Shown: positions 28,206 through 36,901 of the stretch, piece after piece
Position numbering within the stretch: the stretch's first letter is position 1
Layout: each line of letters starts with the position of its first letter
Origin: Pyrococcus sp. NA2
Lineage (GTDB): Archaea; Methanobacteriota_B; Thermococci; Thermococcales; Thermococcaceae
Assembly (NCBI RefSeq): GCF_000211475.1
Contig: NC_015474.1
Span: forward strand, 1,240,001 to 1,304,000
Length of the DNA stretch: 64,000 bases
Direction: 5' to 3'
Position numbers and translations under genes: made by a program
Notes under the pieces: generated by a model
The model's input: only the letters and a program-made list of their open reading frames with translations
Told to the model about the DNA's origin: nothing
The model's database searches: none

Positions 28206-28993
28206 TACTCTCGAGTGAAGAGTGCCGAGGCCATCCCGTAGTAAGTTGGACAAGCATAAGTTACAAGTTCCGACTTCATTGGAAATTCTCGGAGCACTCC
28301 AAGTGCCATCAACAGAGACCAATAGCTGTCGGGCTTTGCTTTATTTATGAACTCATCCCTTAAGTTGAGTAGCACTTCAAGGTTCGAAGTCTTCAGGGCT
28401 TCAACAACGATCTCATCATACTCCCTGGACTCCTTTGCATATCCGTAGGGGCCTTTTTCATCGTGTGCATGTCCATGATCTGCACTTATTATTAGAGCAA
28501 TCTTCCTGTTTTCTTTCTCAAGGTAATTAGCTAGAAATCTTCCAAATTCAACTAAAATTTCCCTTTTGATTCTTGCTGGGGTTATGAGAACGAGCTTTCT
28601 CTTTTCCAGGAAGTGTAGGGGAATTATCTCTCCCCAGCTTAGCGGAAATCTTGAGTACCTTCCCTTCATGCTTGCGAAGTTCACATCAACTACCGGAAAC
28701 TTCCCCCTAGCCTCGTCATAAATTCTCTCAGCTAGCTCTCTATCAGTCTCATATTCTGAGTCGCAAGGGACATTAACATTATTGAAATACAGCCAGGGGA
28801 TTAGATGTTCCGCAAGTATTATCCCAATCTTATCGCTCATCCTAATGTTGTGTGGACTTATTAGCACGTAAACTTCAGCATCTCTGAGTTTCTTCCCTAT
28901 TTCCCTTAATGCCTCGTTTAACTTTCTGCTTTCTTCGTCCGGAGGGTAAACTGCCTCATTTCCGTGGGGCATCACGGCCATTCCAACTAACAT
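28202..28993 (-). CDS. LigB-like class III extradiol dioxygenase-fold protein
   Basis: A 263-residue protein of the LigB/Memo superfamily. The metal-site candidates are MPHGNEAV near the N-terminus, ISPHNIR (residue about 46) and ISADHGHAHDEKGPYGY near residue 168. In archaea such proteins occur in Memo-like or uncharacterised roles rather than aromatic degradation, so substrate is unknown. The start at 28993 has GGTGGTTGA upstream; ATG at codon 5 is an alternative. It is convergent with DUF763 and divergent from fbp. Confidence 0.7.
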   Translation of the reverse strand: MLVGMAVMPHGNEAVYPPDEESRKLNEALREIGKKLRDAEVYVLISPHNIRMSDKIGIILAEHLIPWLYFNNVNVPCDSEYETDRELAERIYDEARGKFPVVDVNFASMKGRYSRFPLSWGEIIPLHFLEKRKLVLITPARIKREILVEFGRFLANYLEKENRKIALIISADHGHAHDEKGPYGYAKESREYDEIVVEALKTSNLEVLLNLRDEFINKAKPDSYWSLLMALGVLREFPMKSELVTYACPTYYGMASALFTREY

Positions 28994-29058
28994 TCAACCA
29001 CCATTCAAGTATTCTCCACTCCCCTGATAAACATTAGGTGAAAATTAGCCAAGGCAAA

Positions 29059-29068
29059 TTTTTTTAAA
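29059..29068 (+). promoter_or_regulatory. TATA box of the FBP aldolase/phosphatase gene
   Basis: TTTTTTTAAA lies 46-55 bp before the ATG, within a long AT-rich tract, predicting a leader of about 20-25 nt that carries the GGAGGTGG site. Confidence 0.5.
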
Positions 29069-29113
29069 CAAGGGTAAATAATATAGATACGGCTTTTTTG
29101 GAGGTGGTTGGAG

Positions 29114-30241
29114 ATGGCAGTTGGAGAAAAGATAACGATTAGCGTTATCAAGGCGGACGTTGGAGGATGGCCAGGTCACTCAAGGGTACATCCAGCGCTA
29201 ATAGAGAAGGCAAAGGAAGTTCTCAGCGAAGCCCAAAAGGAGGGAACGATAATAGACTTCTACGTTACCTACGCTGGAGATGACCTACAGCTGATAATGA
29301 CCCACAAGAAGGGAGTTGACAGTCCGGAGGTTCATGGACTTGCTTGGGAAGCATTCAAGAAGGCCACTGAAGTGGCTAAGGAGTTGGCACTTTACGGAGC
29401 TGGTCAGGATCTACTCAAGGATGCATTCAGCGGTAACGTTAGGGGACTTGGGCCGAGTGTCGCTGAGATGGAGATAACCCTTAGGAAGAGCGAGCCAATA
29501 GTTACGTTCCACCTTGACAAGACCGAGCCAGGAGCATTTAACTTGCCAATCTTCAGAATGTTCGCAGATCCCTTCAACACCGCTGGGCTAGTTATAGACC
29601 CGAAGATGCACATGGGATTCCGCTTTGAGATCTGGGACATTCTTGAGCACAAGAGGGTTATAATGAACTCACCAGAGGAGATGTACGATATACTTGCCCT
29701 AATAGGTGCCAAGGGTAGGTATGTCATTAAGAGGGTCTATCCAAAGGAGGGTCATCCAATTCCAAAGGACGAGCCAGTTGCTGTTGTGTCAACTGAGAAG
29801 CTCTATGAGGTTGCTGGAGAGTACGTGGGTAAGGACGATCCGGTGGCAATAGTTAGAGCTCAGAGTGGTCTTCCAGCCTTAGGTGAGGTTCTAGAGCCAT
29901 TTGCATTCCCACACCTGGTCAGCGGTTGGATGAGAGGTTCCCACAACGGCCCACTGATGCCGGTGCCGCTTAAGTACGCAACCCCAACAAGATTCGACGG
30001 ACCACCAAGGGCAGTTGCTCTGGGATGGCAGATAAGCCCAGAAGGAAAGCTAATAGGCCCAGTTGATCTCTTCGATGATCCAGCCTTTGACTGGGCAAGA
30101 CAGAAGGCCCTAGAGATAACTGACTACATGAGGAGGCACGGACCATTCGAGCCCCACAGACTACCTCTCGAGGAGATGGAGTACACAACCCTACCAGGAG
30201 TCTTAGAAAAGTTAAAGGACAGATTCGAGCCAATTGAGTGA
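29114..30241 (+). CDS. fbp: Fructose-1,6-bisphosphate aldolase/phosphatase
   Basis: Bifunctional gluconeogenic enzyme that condenses triose phosphates to FBP and dephosphorylates it to fructose-6-phosphate, making gluconeogenesis unidirectional. The 375-residue protein begins ISVIKADVGGWPGHSRVHP, then has YAGDDLQLIMTH with the metal-binding Asp pair, and GSHNGPLMPV near residue 276. These are class V FBPase signatures. ATG 29114 is chosen with GGAGGTGG upstream; a TTG two codons earlier is in frame. The family is confined mainly to archaea and deep bacteria. Confidence 0.95.
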   Translation: MAVGEKITISVIKADVGGWPGHSRVHPALIEKAKEVLSEAQKEGTIIDFYVTYAGDDLQLIMTHKKGVDSPEVHGLAWEAFKKATEVAKELALYGAGQDLLKDAFSGNVRGLGPSVAEMEITLRKSEPIVTFHLDKTEPGAFNLPIFRMFADPFNTAGLVIDPKMHMGFRFEIWDILEHKRVIMNSPEEMYDILALIGAKGRYVIKRVYPKEGHPIPKDEPVAVVSTEKLYEVAGEYVGKDDPVAIVRAQSGLPALGEVLEPFAFPHLVSGWMRGSHNGPLMPVPLKYATPTRFDGPPRAVALGWQISPEGKLIGPVDLFDDPAFDWARQKALEITDYMRRHGPFEPHRLPLEEMEYTTLPGVLEKLKDRFEPIE

Positions 30242-30242
30242 T

Positions 30243-30848
30243 TCAGATTCCAAATGCCCCTTTTATTCCATTTATTATCATCTGGATTGCCATTGAAGTT
30301 AAGATTAATCCCATCATTCTCGTCGTGACCTTTATCCCGACTCTTCCAAGCTTTTCCGTGATCTTGTTTCCGGAGATTAAGATAACGTAAACGGATATTC
30401 CTATCGCTATTATAGTGGCTATGACTATTGGCGGAGATTCCCTCGTCATGTAGAGCATCACCGTGGTTATCGCACCTGGGCCAGATATAAGCGGAATCGC
30501 AAGGGGAATAACCGCAACTTCCTCGAGGGTGACCTCTTCCTCATCAATCTTAACCGATGATAGCTTTCCTGAGAGCATCTCCATTCCCATTCTGAACAGG
30601 AGTATTCCTCCAGCTATCGCAAAGGCGTCAACGCTAGACCCAAAGAACTTGAAGATCCATTTCCCGATCAAGGCGAACGTGAGCAATGTAACTAAGACCG
30701 TTATTGACACCTTCTCAGCAACCTCATGTCTCTTCTCTGGAGCCAAATGACTGACAACTCCCATGAATACTGGCACGGCTCCTATTGGGTTGGTTATCGC
30801 GAATAGCCCAACGTACAGAACGGCAAATGTTTTCAACACCTCAAGCAT
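30243..30848 (-). CDS. MarC/UPF0056 family membrane protein
   Basis: A membrane protein of about 201 residues with six hydrophobic segments. It has the family opening LYVGLFAITNPIGAVPVFMGVV and the repeat-like IPLAIPLISGPGAITTVMLY. The MarC family has no settled function. I choose ATG 30848 (MLEVLKTFAV) because relatives begin there; the frame opens at 30860. It lies convergent with fbp, one base apart. Confidence 0.85.
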   Translation of the reverse strand: MLEVLKTFAVLYVGLFAITNPIGAVPVFMGVVSHLAPEKRHEVAEKVSITVLVTLLTFALIGKWIFKFFGSSVDAFAIAGGILLFRMGMEMLSGKLSSVKIDEEEVTLEEVAVIPLAIPLISGPGAITTVMLYMTRESPPIVIATIIAIGISVYVILISGNKITEKLGRVGIKVTTRMMGLILTSMAIQMIINGIKGAFGI

Positions 30849-30886
30849 CTTGCATCCCATTCCAGTAAGGAGTGGCTTTAAAAAGG

Positions 30887-31969
30887 TTATCGAAGGTTTG
30901 CAACGACTTCTTTAACAAGTGGATCTGGGATAACATACTCTCCATCTCGTTTTTCAAGGTATCCGTATTTCACTAAGTTCTTCAAGAGATTTGAAAACTT
31001 GGCATCGTTAATTTTTCCCGTCCTGAACTCTACATATTCCTTTATGTTCTTCCATCTCTTGTTTCCCAGGGCTACCGCCTTCAAGATGAACTTGTACCTC
31101 TTACTGTGCGAAAATATGTGCGAGAGTTCCTCCTTTATTAAGGCCTTAGCCTTGGAGTAGAGGCTTCTCAATGTTTCTTCCTTTTCAAGCTTCTTAACTC
31201 CCCTCAGGTAGCCGTATAGGGTTAACCATCCGACAATCCCGTCAATCCTGTTAACCACTTCATCAATTTCATCCTCTGGGATATCCATGCCAAGTTCCTC
31301 AAATCCCACCCTCAGAAAATCGAAGCTCTCACTCCTTGTGAATCTCTCAAGTATTATCTCTGTGGATTGTCTTCCAAAGAGGGGCTTCTTTGGGTCATCT
31401 AGTCCCAGGAAATCATGTAGCATTCCAACTTCCGACCCCGTTAGGACGAACACTAAGTTGGGGAGGTTATCAACAGCATAAGCTATCAATCCGTCGTACC
31501 TAACTCCAGACAATCTAAGGTATTGGGCCTCGTCCAGTGCTATTATCACCCTTCTTCCCTCTTTTTCTGCCCAGAGATCTATCCTTTCAAGTATGCTTGG
31601 GAGATCTTGTCTTCTTTCGAACTCTACATGAATTCCAGATATCCTTATCCCTCTTATTGATTCGAATATCTCCCTAAGGGTTAAGGATAGGGATCTCTCA
31701 TTCGCAAGTAGTGACTCTATGATCTTCCTTGCCAATATTTCTTGTGGAATCGTTCCGTAGGTGAAATAAAGGGATCTCACGTCGATCTTTGAATATGGCA
31801 AACCACTTTCCTTGAGTCCAACATTTAAGAGGGAGCTCTTTCCAAGTCTCCTTATTCCTAATAATAGGACGAGACTTTCCCTCTTTACGCTCTCTTGAAA
31901 CTCTTCTAACTCACGCTCCCTATCATATAAATCCTTTCTGTCAGTCTTTGGTTTGGGATCAAAAAGCAA
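30887..31969 (-). CDS. Archaeal AAA-type ATPase (PF01637 family) with winged helix
   Basis: A STAND/AAA ATPase of 360 residues. Walker A is LGIRRLGKSSLL near residues 38-49, Walker B is VIIALDEAQYL near 140, and a winged-helix region follows (about 280-350). Unlike its relative at 35152 it lacks an obvious C-terminal nuclease domain. Such ATPases are numerous in Thermococcales and their role is unknown. The start codon TTG at 31969 lies in the left arm of a striking dyad operator, and a TATA box on the minus strand lies near 32005-32013 inside the end of thyX. This suggests autoregulation. Confidence 0.75.
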   Translation of the reverse strand: MLFDPKPKTDRKDLYDRERELEEFQESVKRESLVLLLGIRRLGKSSLLNVGLKESGLPYSKIDVRSLYFTYGTIPQEILARKIIESLLANERSLSLTLREIFESIRGIRISGIHVEFERRQDLPSILERIDLWAEKEGRRVIIALDEAQYLRLSGVRYDGLIAYAVDNLPNLVFVLTGSEVGMLHDFLGLDDPKKPLFGRQSTEIILERFTRSESFDFLRVGFEELGMDIPEDEIDEVVNRIDGIVGWLTLYGYLRGVKKLEKEETLRSLYSKAKALIKEELSHIFSHSKRYKFILKAVALGNKRWKNIKEYVEFRTGKINDAKFSNLLKNLVKYGYLEKRDGEYVIPDPLVKEVVANLR

Positions 31970-32006
31970 CTTACCCCACCGTAAGTTACTTACCCTGGGG
32001 TAAGTT
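31968..32006. promoter_or_regulatory. Tandem dyad operator at the ATPase promoter
   Basis: A 39-bp symmetric element centred on 31987. The outer arms AACTTACCCCA (31968-31978) and TGGGGTAAGTT (31996-32006) are perfect over 11 bp. The inner GTAAGT/ACTTAC arms share the same centre. It can equally be read as two copies of CTTAC-N6-GTAAG (31970-31985 and 31989-32004) with a 19-bp period. It overlaps the ATPase start codon and the predicted transcript start. Confidence 0.7.
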
Positions 32007-32739
32007 ATAAGTATTTCTCAAGGAGGCTCTTCCACTTCTCCCTTGTTCTCTTCCAGCATCCTGGGGGCATTAATTCTCCCTCTGGACAATAGCCAAGCTG
32101 AATGCATCTAGGTCCGAGTTTGGCCCACTTTATTATTGGCCTTATGTCATCCCTCTTCGCCATCTCCTCAAGCATCTTCCATGCAACTTCCCTAATCTCC
32201 CACTGGGCCCTTTCGCACAGTCTAAGGCCAAAGAAATGCTTCAATTCTCTCAAGTTCATCGTCACAATTATCTTCGTCTTCACAGCCTGGGGTAGAATGA
32301 AGCGGGCATCTTCCTGGTGAATTCCCCTCTTTATGCTCTCCCTGTAAAGGCTTATTGTCTCGGCCATGACCTTCTTCCATCTCTCATAAAGTTCCTTATC
32401 TTTCTTTATCGATTCTGGAATTACGAACGTTTCCTCAACGTTCTCCTCGTTAAGAACGATGTAACGCTGGCTTTGCTGGGTATAGCTGGCTATTCTATGC
32501 CTCACAAGTTGATGAGTGCAGACCCTACTGCAACCTTCGATCGAAAATGTGAAGGTTGCATGCTCCAAGATGCTCTCGTGACCATAGCCCAATATCCTGG
32601 GAAGGTGATTTTTCACGTCTTCCTCGCTTATCCTTTCAAACGATTCCGTGCTCCACTCCTCCCAGTAGCTTACAAGGGCAGCCCAGGTTATTGTTTCCAA
32701 TGGCCTCTTCGTATAATTAACGAGCGTAACTCGAACCAT
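32005..32739 (-). CDS. thyX: Flavin-dependent thymidylate synthase
   Basis: Makes dTMP from dUMP using methylene-tetrahydrofolate-type carbon and reduced FAD, replacing ThyA. The 244-residue protein carries the ThyX motif RHRIASYTQQSQR at residues 80-92, plus GHESILEHATFTFSIEGCSR upstream of it and the C-terminal GPRCIQLGYCPEGELMPPGC. The ATG at 32739 matches the family N-terminus. A TATA-like ATTATTATACC lies upstream near 32812. Its last codons contain the promoter of the neighbouring ATPase gene. Confidence 0.95.
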   Translation of the reverse strand: MVRVTLVNYTKRPLETITWAALVSYWEEWSTESFERISEEDVKNHLPRILGYGHESILEHATFTFSIEGCSRVCTHQLVRHRIASYTQQSQRYIVLNEENVEETFVIPESIKKDKELYERWKKVMAETISLYRESIKRGIHQEDARFILPQAVKTKIIVTMNLRELKHFFGLRLCERAQWEIREVAWKMLEEMAKRDDIRPIIKWAKLGPRCIQLGYCPEGELMPPGCWKRTREKWKSLLEKYL

Positions 32740-32915
32740 CTCTTACCCCATTCCATGTCCCTTAGTATCTTGATATGGTTTTCCATGCCGATCCCTATGA
32801 AACGGTCATGAGTGGTATAATAATCCACTAAGTAAACTTTTGCCATTATTATGATTAATTGACAATCAAAAATTGTATATAATTTTGTTGTCATTCTTGA
32901 TTTGGTGGATGCACT

Positions 32916-34277
32916 ATGTTTGGAAGGAAATTCTTGGTTGGAGTCTTGCTATTGATCACCTTGAGCGGAATCATTGTAAGCGCTCTGAATTATTTGGCGA
33001 GCAATGAAGATTCGATAACCAGAATACTGGGCTACGATGTTTACAAGATCGAAGGCTCTGGAGATTACATTATCTATTATCCACTCCCCAATGGGAGCAT
33101 TAAAGTCTTAAAGAGGGGAAGAGCAGGGAGCTTTTTCCCAGTTTTCGTTAAAGTTCCTAGGGAAGAGTGGACAGAAAAACTTTCGACATCTGGAAAAGTC
33201 CTTTATGCTCCTCCAACTCCCCTAATCCTATACATTACCGAAGATGGAAGGTTGGGAGTTAGGAGCATTACCGCGAGTAGGATTAGGCTTGAAGATGGAG
33301 AGAGTTTAGACTTGAAAGGGAGTCAAGTCAAATCCCCATGTCCAGATGGTTGGATCGACTTTGGAGGGAGGTATTGCTTAAGCCCCCAATGGGATCTCCA
33401 CTTTGAAAGCAACGCAAAAACAAAAACCTTTGACGAGTGGATCACAGTAATGGGGCTAAAAATAGAGAATAACGTGGCAGAAGAAGTTGAGTATCATTGG
33501 ACTCTTGTTCTTAGTGGGAGTACTTATAGTTATTGGATGATTGGGATTGATGTTGGCCCTTTCACAGTGCTTAGCGTGTCTAAGGGACATAGGTTTGAAG
33601 GACAAGCGCTAAATATAGGCTACGCGTCTGAGGGGCCTTTGATGGTTGATTCAGACACTTGGGAGCGTTATCTTAATGTTAGGGCTGAGTATATCATAGT
33701 TCATGCCAAGGTTCCTGCTTATGATAAACTTACTGGAGAACATGTGTGGATAGAAATTGCGCAGACATATCCACTCAAAATACACAGCACTGGGGAATAC
33801 ACGATATGGGAGTCTTCTACAAGGGGGATTTACTTTACCGAGTCTAACGGAAATAATCCCCCGAAGATTACTACAACTCCCAATATCTGGAGCCTCCCAA
33901 AAGAAGCGGAGTGGAAGAGGAAGCGGATTAGCAATACTGGAAATTGGGAGGGTGCTATTTATATTAGGCAAAGTAATGCGTTCTCTTCGACTTCCAGCTT
34001 AAGTATTCCGATTGGTTATGCTGGTGGTAGGTATCTCTCAAGTATTAGCCCAACTCTTGGAAGGCTTGCAAGTGCATTGAGCTTGACATTCGGATTCTCG
34101 TTTGTAAAATATAGTGTCGATATTAAGCCTAGAAGGGATTGTTATGCTATGCACAGTGTTTTGAATGTTAAAGTTGGGGAGAGGGATGGCGAAGTGGAGG
34201 TTCCACTCATGTTTGGCATCATTACCGATGCACCCTGTAATCCAAAAACAGGCTTATGCACAAGCAAAGAAACGTAA
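32916..34277 (+). CDS. Exported protein of unknown function
   Basis: I do not recognise this 453-residue protein. A signal or anchor segment (residues 6-24, VGVLLLITLSGIIVSAL) is followed by a mainly beta-like ectodomain with four or more cysteines (CPDGWIDFGGRYCLS near residue 142, CYAMHS and CNPKTGLC near the end). There is no C-terminal membrane helix. It likely sits outside the membrane. The ATG is preceded by GGTGGATG, and a TATA box (GTATATAAT, about 32874) fits. It ends exactly where a convergent exported protein gene begins its 3' end. Confidence 0.7.
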   Translation: MFGRKFLVGVLLLITLSGIIVSALNYLASNEDSITRILGYDVYKIEGSGDYIIYYPLPNGSIKVLKRGRAGSFFPVFVKVPREEWTEKLSTSGKVLYAPPTPLILYITEDGRLGVRSITASRIRLEDGESLDLKGSQVKSPCPDGWIDFGGRYCLSPQWDLHFESNAKTKTFDEWITVMGLKIENNVAEEVEYHWTLVLSGSTYSYWMIGIDVGPFTVLSVSKGHRFEGQALNIGYASEGPLMVDSDTWERYLNVRAEYIIVHAKVPAYDKLTGEHVWIEIAQTYPLKIHSTGEYTIWESSTRGIYFTESNGNNPPKITTTPNIWSLPKEAEWKRKRISNTGNWEGAIYIRQSNAFSSTSSLSIPIGYAGGRYLSSISPTLGRLASALSLTFGFSFVKYSVDIKPRRDCYAMHSVLNVKVGERDGEVEVPLMFGIITDAPCNPKTGLCTSKET

Positions 34278-35033
34278 TCACCCCCGTGGAAGCTGAGCGT
34301 AGTGAAAGACCTCAAGTGGCATCTCTTCAATCTCCTCTCTTCTTCCTATTTTGTATATGAGGAGTGGTTTAATAATGTATAATTCATTCAGTTCGCTTGT
34401 ATTCTCAATTATAACCGTGAGATTAGCTGTTTTTCCTGGGGGTATCTCCTTTGGTTCAAAGTCCAAAACCTTCAAACCAGGAACTCTAAACGTCACGTTA
34501 ACGATTTCAACACTCTCATTTAAAGGATTCAGAATCGTGTACATAAGCTTTGGGACTGCAGGTTCTGATCCTATGGAGGCTTCAATCGAGGCTATCACCT
34601 TTAGGTTTCTCTCTGAGGGATTTAAGATGGTGAACTCAATCTCTCCCAGTGAGGCCTTCCTAGTAAAGTTTCCTTGTCTAATTTCAAGGTATGCATTTTT
34701 TAGAGTGCATTTTCCAGCTTTTTTGAGCCTCAGCAAAATGCTAATGCTTTCAACCCTCACTTTCGAGTTGGTATCTATCGAGCTCGTATCTATTCCTTCC
34801 ACTTCCAGACAATCCGGCAGGTTCCTGACTCCATAGACACCTCCAAAGTTGTCATAACTTCTCAGCCAGTATACGGTAAGGACAATCGTATCATTCACGT
34901 AGCCAGCGACGTAGCCTTCATAATTTGATATGAAAACATCAACTTCCTGGGACTCTTGATTTTTAGTGTAGTAAAAAATGGCTGTAGTGAGGATAACGAT
35001 CACCACTATTAGGGATATATACTTACTCTTCAT
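34278..35033 (-). CDS. Membrane-anchored protein of unknown function
   Basis: A 251-residue protein with one N-terminal membrane segment (ISLIVVIVILTTAIFYYT, about residues 5-22) and an extracellular part that appears to contain immunoglobulin-like beta domains, with PPGKTANLTVIIENTSEL near residue 210 typical of CARDB/NEW3-like segments. I place the start at ATG 35033 with AGAGGGAAC upstream. The frame opens at 35108 but the extra residues are basic and unlikely. It abuts the end of the exported protein gene at 34277; the two may act together at the surface. Confidence 0.65.
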   Translation of the reverse strand: MKSKYISLIVVIVILTTAIFYYTKNQESQEVDVFISNYEGYVAGYVNDTIVLTVYWLRSYDNFGGVYGVRNLPDCLEVEGIDTSSIDTNSKVRVESISILLRLKKAGKCTLKNAYLEIRQGNFTRKASLGEIEFTILNPSERNLKVIASIEASIGSEPAVPKLMYTILNPLNESVEIVNVTFRVPGLKVLDFEPKEIPPGKTANLTVIIENTSELNELYIIKPLLIYKIGRREEIEEMPLEVFHYAQLPRG

Positions 35034-35119
35034 TTGGAGTTCCCTCTCTACTTTGTTCACTTTGAGAAATATAACTTTTCTGCTAAATTCAAAACTGCGA
35101 GCCATCATCCTTAAATAGT

Positions 35120-35148
35120 TTACTTACAAGTAAATTACTGGTGAGTAA
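35120..35148. promoter_or_regulatory. Two tandem TTACT-N4-AGTAA dyads before the DUF234 ATPase gene
   Basis: TTACT-TACA-AGTAA (35120-35133) and TTACT-GGTG-AGTAA (35135-35148) lie side by side with a 15-bp period, ending 3 bp before the ATG. The first is extended to 7-bp arms (TTTACTT/AAGTAAA). It is placed like the dyad before the other PF01637 ATPase gene, with TTAC/GTAA half-sites. The simplest reading is an operator for autoregulation. Confidence 0.7.
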
Positions 35149-35151
35149 ATA

Positions 35152-36540
35152 ATGTTTATCAACAGGGAGGAAGAGCTAAGTCTTTTGAGAGAGCGAGTGA
35201 AAAGCGGGAAAGCCGAGTTTGTTGTGATTTATGGATGGCGGAGAATAGGAAAAACTGCACTTATATTAGAACTAATTCGGCAATATAGGGGAATTTATCT
35301 CTTGGCCAGAGAAACAAGTGAAGCAGATAATTTAAGACGCTTCTCAGAGAGAATTGCAGATTATTTTGATGATGACTTTCTTAGAAAAAACCCATTTCAG
35401 AACTGGGATGCATTCTTTGAGTATCTGTATCAAAAATCAGATGAAAGGCTTATAGTTGCCATAGATGAGTTCCCATACTTATTAAAGGGTAATAGGGCTT
35501 TGCCATCAATTCTTCAGGAGTATTGGGATCTAAAGCTCTCCAAAAGCAAGATCTTCTTAATAATCTGCGGTTCATCGGTGGCCATGATGGAGAAACTTCT
35601 AGGTTACAAAAGCCCAATCTATGGGAGAAGAACCGGCCAACTTAAGCTTAAACCAATGGATTTCTTCAGTGCAAGAAAGTTCTTCCCCAGATACTCTATC
35701 GAGGACTCTTTGAAGGCCTATGGGATACTTGGAGGAACTCCAGCATATCTACTTAACTTCGACGATGAAAGGAGCATTGAGGAGAATCTCCTGAGTTACT
35801 TCAGGCCAGATTCTTTCTTGTATCAAGATGCCCTATTTGTCCTACGAGAAGAGCTTGATGAGCCCAGGAACTACTTCGCCATTATGGAAGCGATAGCGAA
35901 AGGAAATACTTCCCTTGGAGAGATTATGAATGAAACCGGCCTCGATAGGTCAACCGTTGGTAAGTATCTTTCAGTTCTCATTGATCTTGACCTCGTGAGA
36001 CGTGAAGTGCCGATAACGGCGAGCTGGAAGAGCAGGAAAGGAAGGTATTATATAAACGATCCATACTTCGCGTTTTGGTTTCGGTATGTGCTACCCAATG
36101 TTGATCTAATCGAGACGAGGCAAGGAGATTTGTTAGTGAAAATTGTCATGGAGGACTTTGATCAATATCTTGGCTGGATATTTGAAGACGTTGCCAGGCA
36201 ATTTTTAATTAAACTCAATGAGGCTTTCACCAAAATAGGGAGATGGTGGCATAAGAACGAGGAAATTGACCTCGTTGCTATGAATAAGCATGAAAAGAGT
36301 GTTTTGTTTGTTGAAGTTAAGTGGAAAGAACTGAGCGAGAACGAAAGTAGGAAAATTTTGAAGAGGCTTATGAAAAAGGCCCAGCTTGTCGGGTTGGACA
36401 ATTGGAAGGAATATTATGGCCTAATCGGGAAAAAGATTCATGGAAAGAAAGAATTGAGAAGTGAAGGGTGGTTGGTGTGGGATTTAGAGGATTTTGAGGC
36501 TTTGAATCAAGAGTCTCGCCAAAAGCATCACCCTGGTTGA
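35152..36540 (+). CDS. Archaeal AAA ATPase with C-terminal DUF234 nuclease-like domain
   Basis: A 462-residue protein with Walker A VIYGWRRIGKTALI (residues about 26-39), Walker B VAIDEFPYL near 103, a winged helix near 250-300 (NTSLGEIMNETGLDRSTVGKYLS), and a C-terminal DUF234 domain. The latter has WHKNEEIDLVAMN and VLFVEVKWKE (D and ExK, about residues 368-392), the PD-(D/E)XK nuclease pattern. Such ATPases are abundant in Thermococcales and behave like selfish or defence-related modules, though the role is unproven. Its 5' flank carries a tandem dyad. Confidence 0.8.
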   Translation: MFINREEELSLLRERVKSGKAEFVVIYGWRRIGKTALILELIRQYRGIYLLARETSEADNLRRFSERIADYFDDDFLRKNPFQNWDAFFEYLYQKSDERLIVAIDEFPYLLKGNRALPSILQEYWDLKLSKSKIFLIICGSSVAMMEKLLGYKSPIYGRRTGQLKLKPMDFFSARKFFPRYSIEDSLKAYGILGGTPAYLLNFDDERSIEENLLSYFRPDSFLYQDALFVLREELDEPRNYFAIMEAIAKGNTSLGEIMNETGLDRSTVGKYLSVLIDLDLVRREVPITASWKSRKGRYYINDPYFAFWFRYVLPNVDLIETRQGDLLVKIVMEDFDQYLGWIFEDVARQFLIKLNEAFTKIGRWWHKNEEIDLVAMNKHEKSVLFVEVKWKELSENESRKILKRLMKKAQLVGLDNWKEYYGLIGKKIHGKKELRSEGWLVWDLEDFEALNQESRQKHHPG

Positions 36541-36602
36541 AGAGGTTAAAACTTCTATCTGGGAGAGTCATTAATCAAAAAGTCATGTGACGAGGTAAAG
36601 GG

Positions 36603-36710
36603 ATGAAAACTATCAAAATCATTGATAAAAATTGACGAATTCGTGGAAGAGAGTGAATTCGCTAACAGGGGCAAATTTAGGAGTACCTAAAGGCCAGCCG
36701 AGGAAGAGGG
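36603..36710 (+). pseudogene. Decayed ribbon-helix-helix antitoxin-like gene
   Basis: A start MKTIKIIDKN is followed in other frames by KIDEFVEESEFANRGKF and then EYLKASRG, pieces which together resemble an RHH antitoxin N-terminal half (about 45 residues). Frameshifts and small deletions break the frame at least twice. No toxin gene remains next to it. The stretch 36541-36823 holds no other gene. Confidence 0.5.
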
Positions 36711-36787
36711 GAGGCTCTCCATCACTCCCTGTAGCGGACAACCATAACTTATACCTATGATACTATCCTGACAATCTCACCGCAAGG

Positions 36788-36796
36788 TTTAAAAAT
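36788..36796 (+). promoter_or_regulatory. TATA box of tRNA-Arg(CCT)
   Basis: TTTAAAAAT lies about 28-36 bp upstream of the tRNA 5' end, the normal archaeal spacing. Confidence 0.55.
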
Positions 36797-36823
36797 TCTC
36801 AGTAAGCATAGAGTTTCGGGCAT

Positions 36824-36901
36824 GGACCGGTAGCCTAGCCAGGACAGGGCGGCGGCCTCCTAAGCCGCAGGTCCGGGGTTCAAATCCCCGCCGGTCCGCC
36901 A
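36824..36901 (+). tRNA. tRNA-Arg (anticodon CCT)
   Basis: A full cloverleaf is visible. The acceptor stem is GGACCGG/CCGGTCC, the anticodon stem GCGGC/GCCGC encloses CTCCTAA, so the anticodon is CCT and reads AGG. The T-loop is GGTTCAAAT, the discriminator is G and CCA is encoded. No intron is seen. A T-rich stretch at 36910-36935 follows as likely terminator. The 3' half is a common integration target in archaea. Confidence 0.95.

Noticed and set aside
32688-32894. A 68-residue frame overlapping the start of thyX (MAKVYLVDYYTTHDRF)
   Set aside because: It lies in another frame across the thyX start, and its second half is the thyX N-terminus misread. The first 35 codons could be a short upstream ORF but no support was seen.
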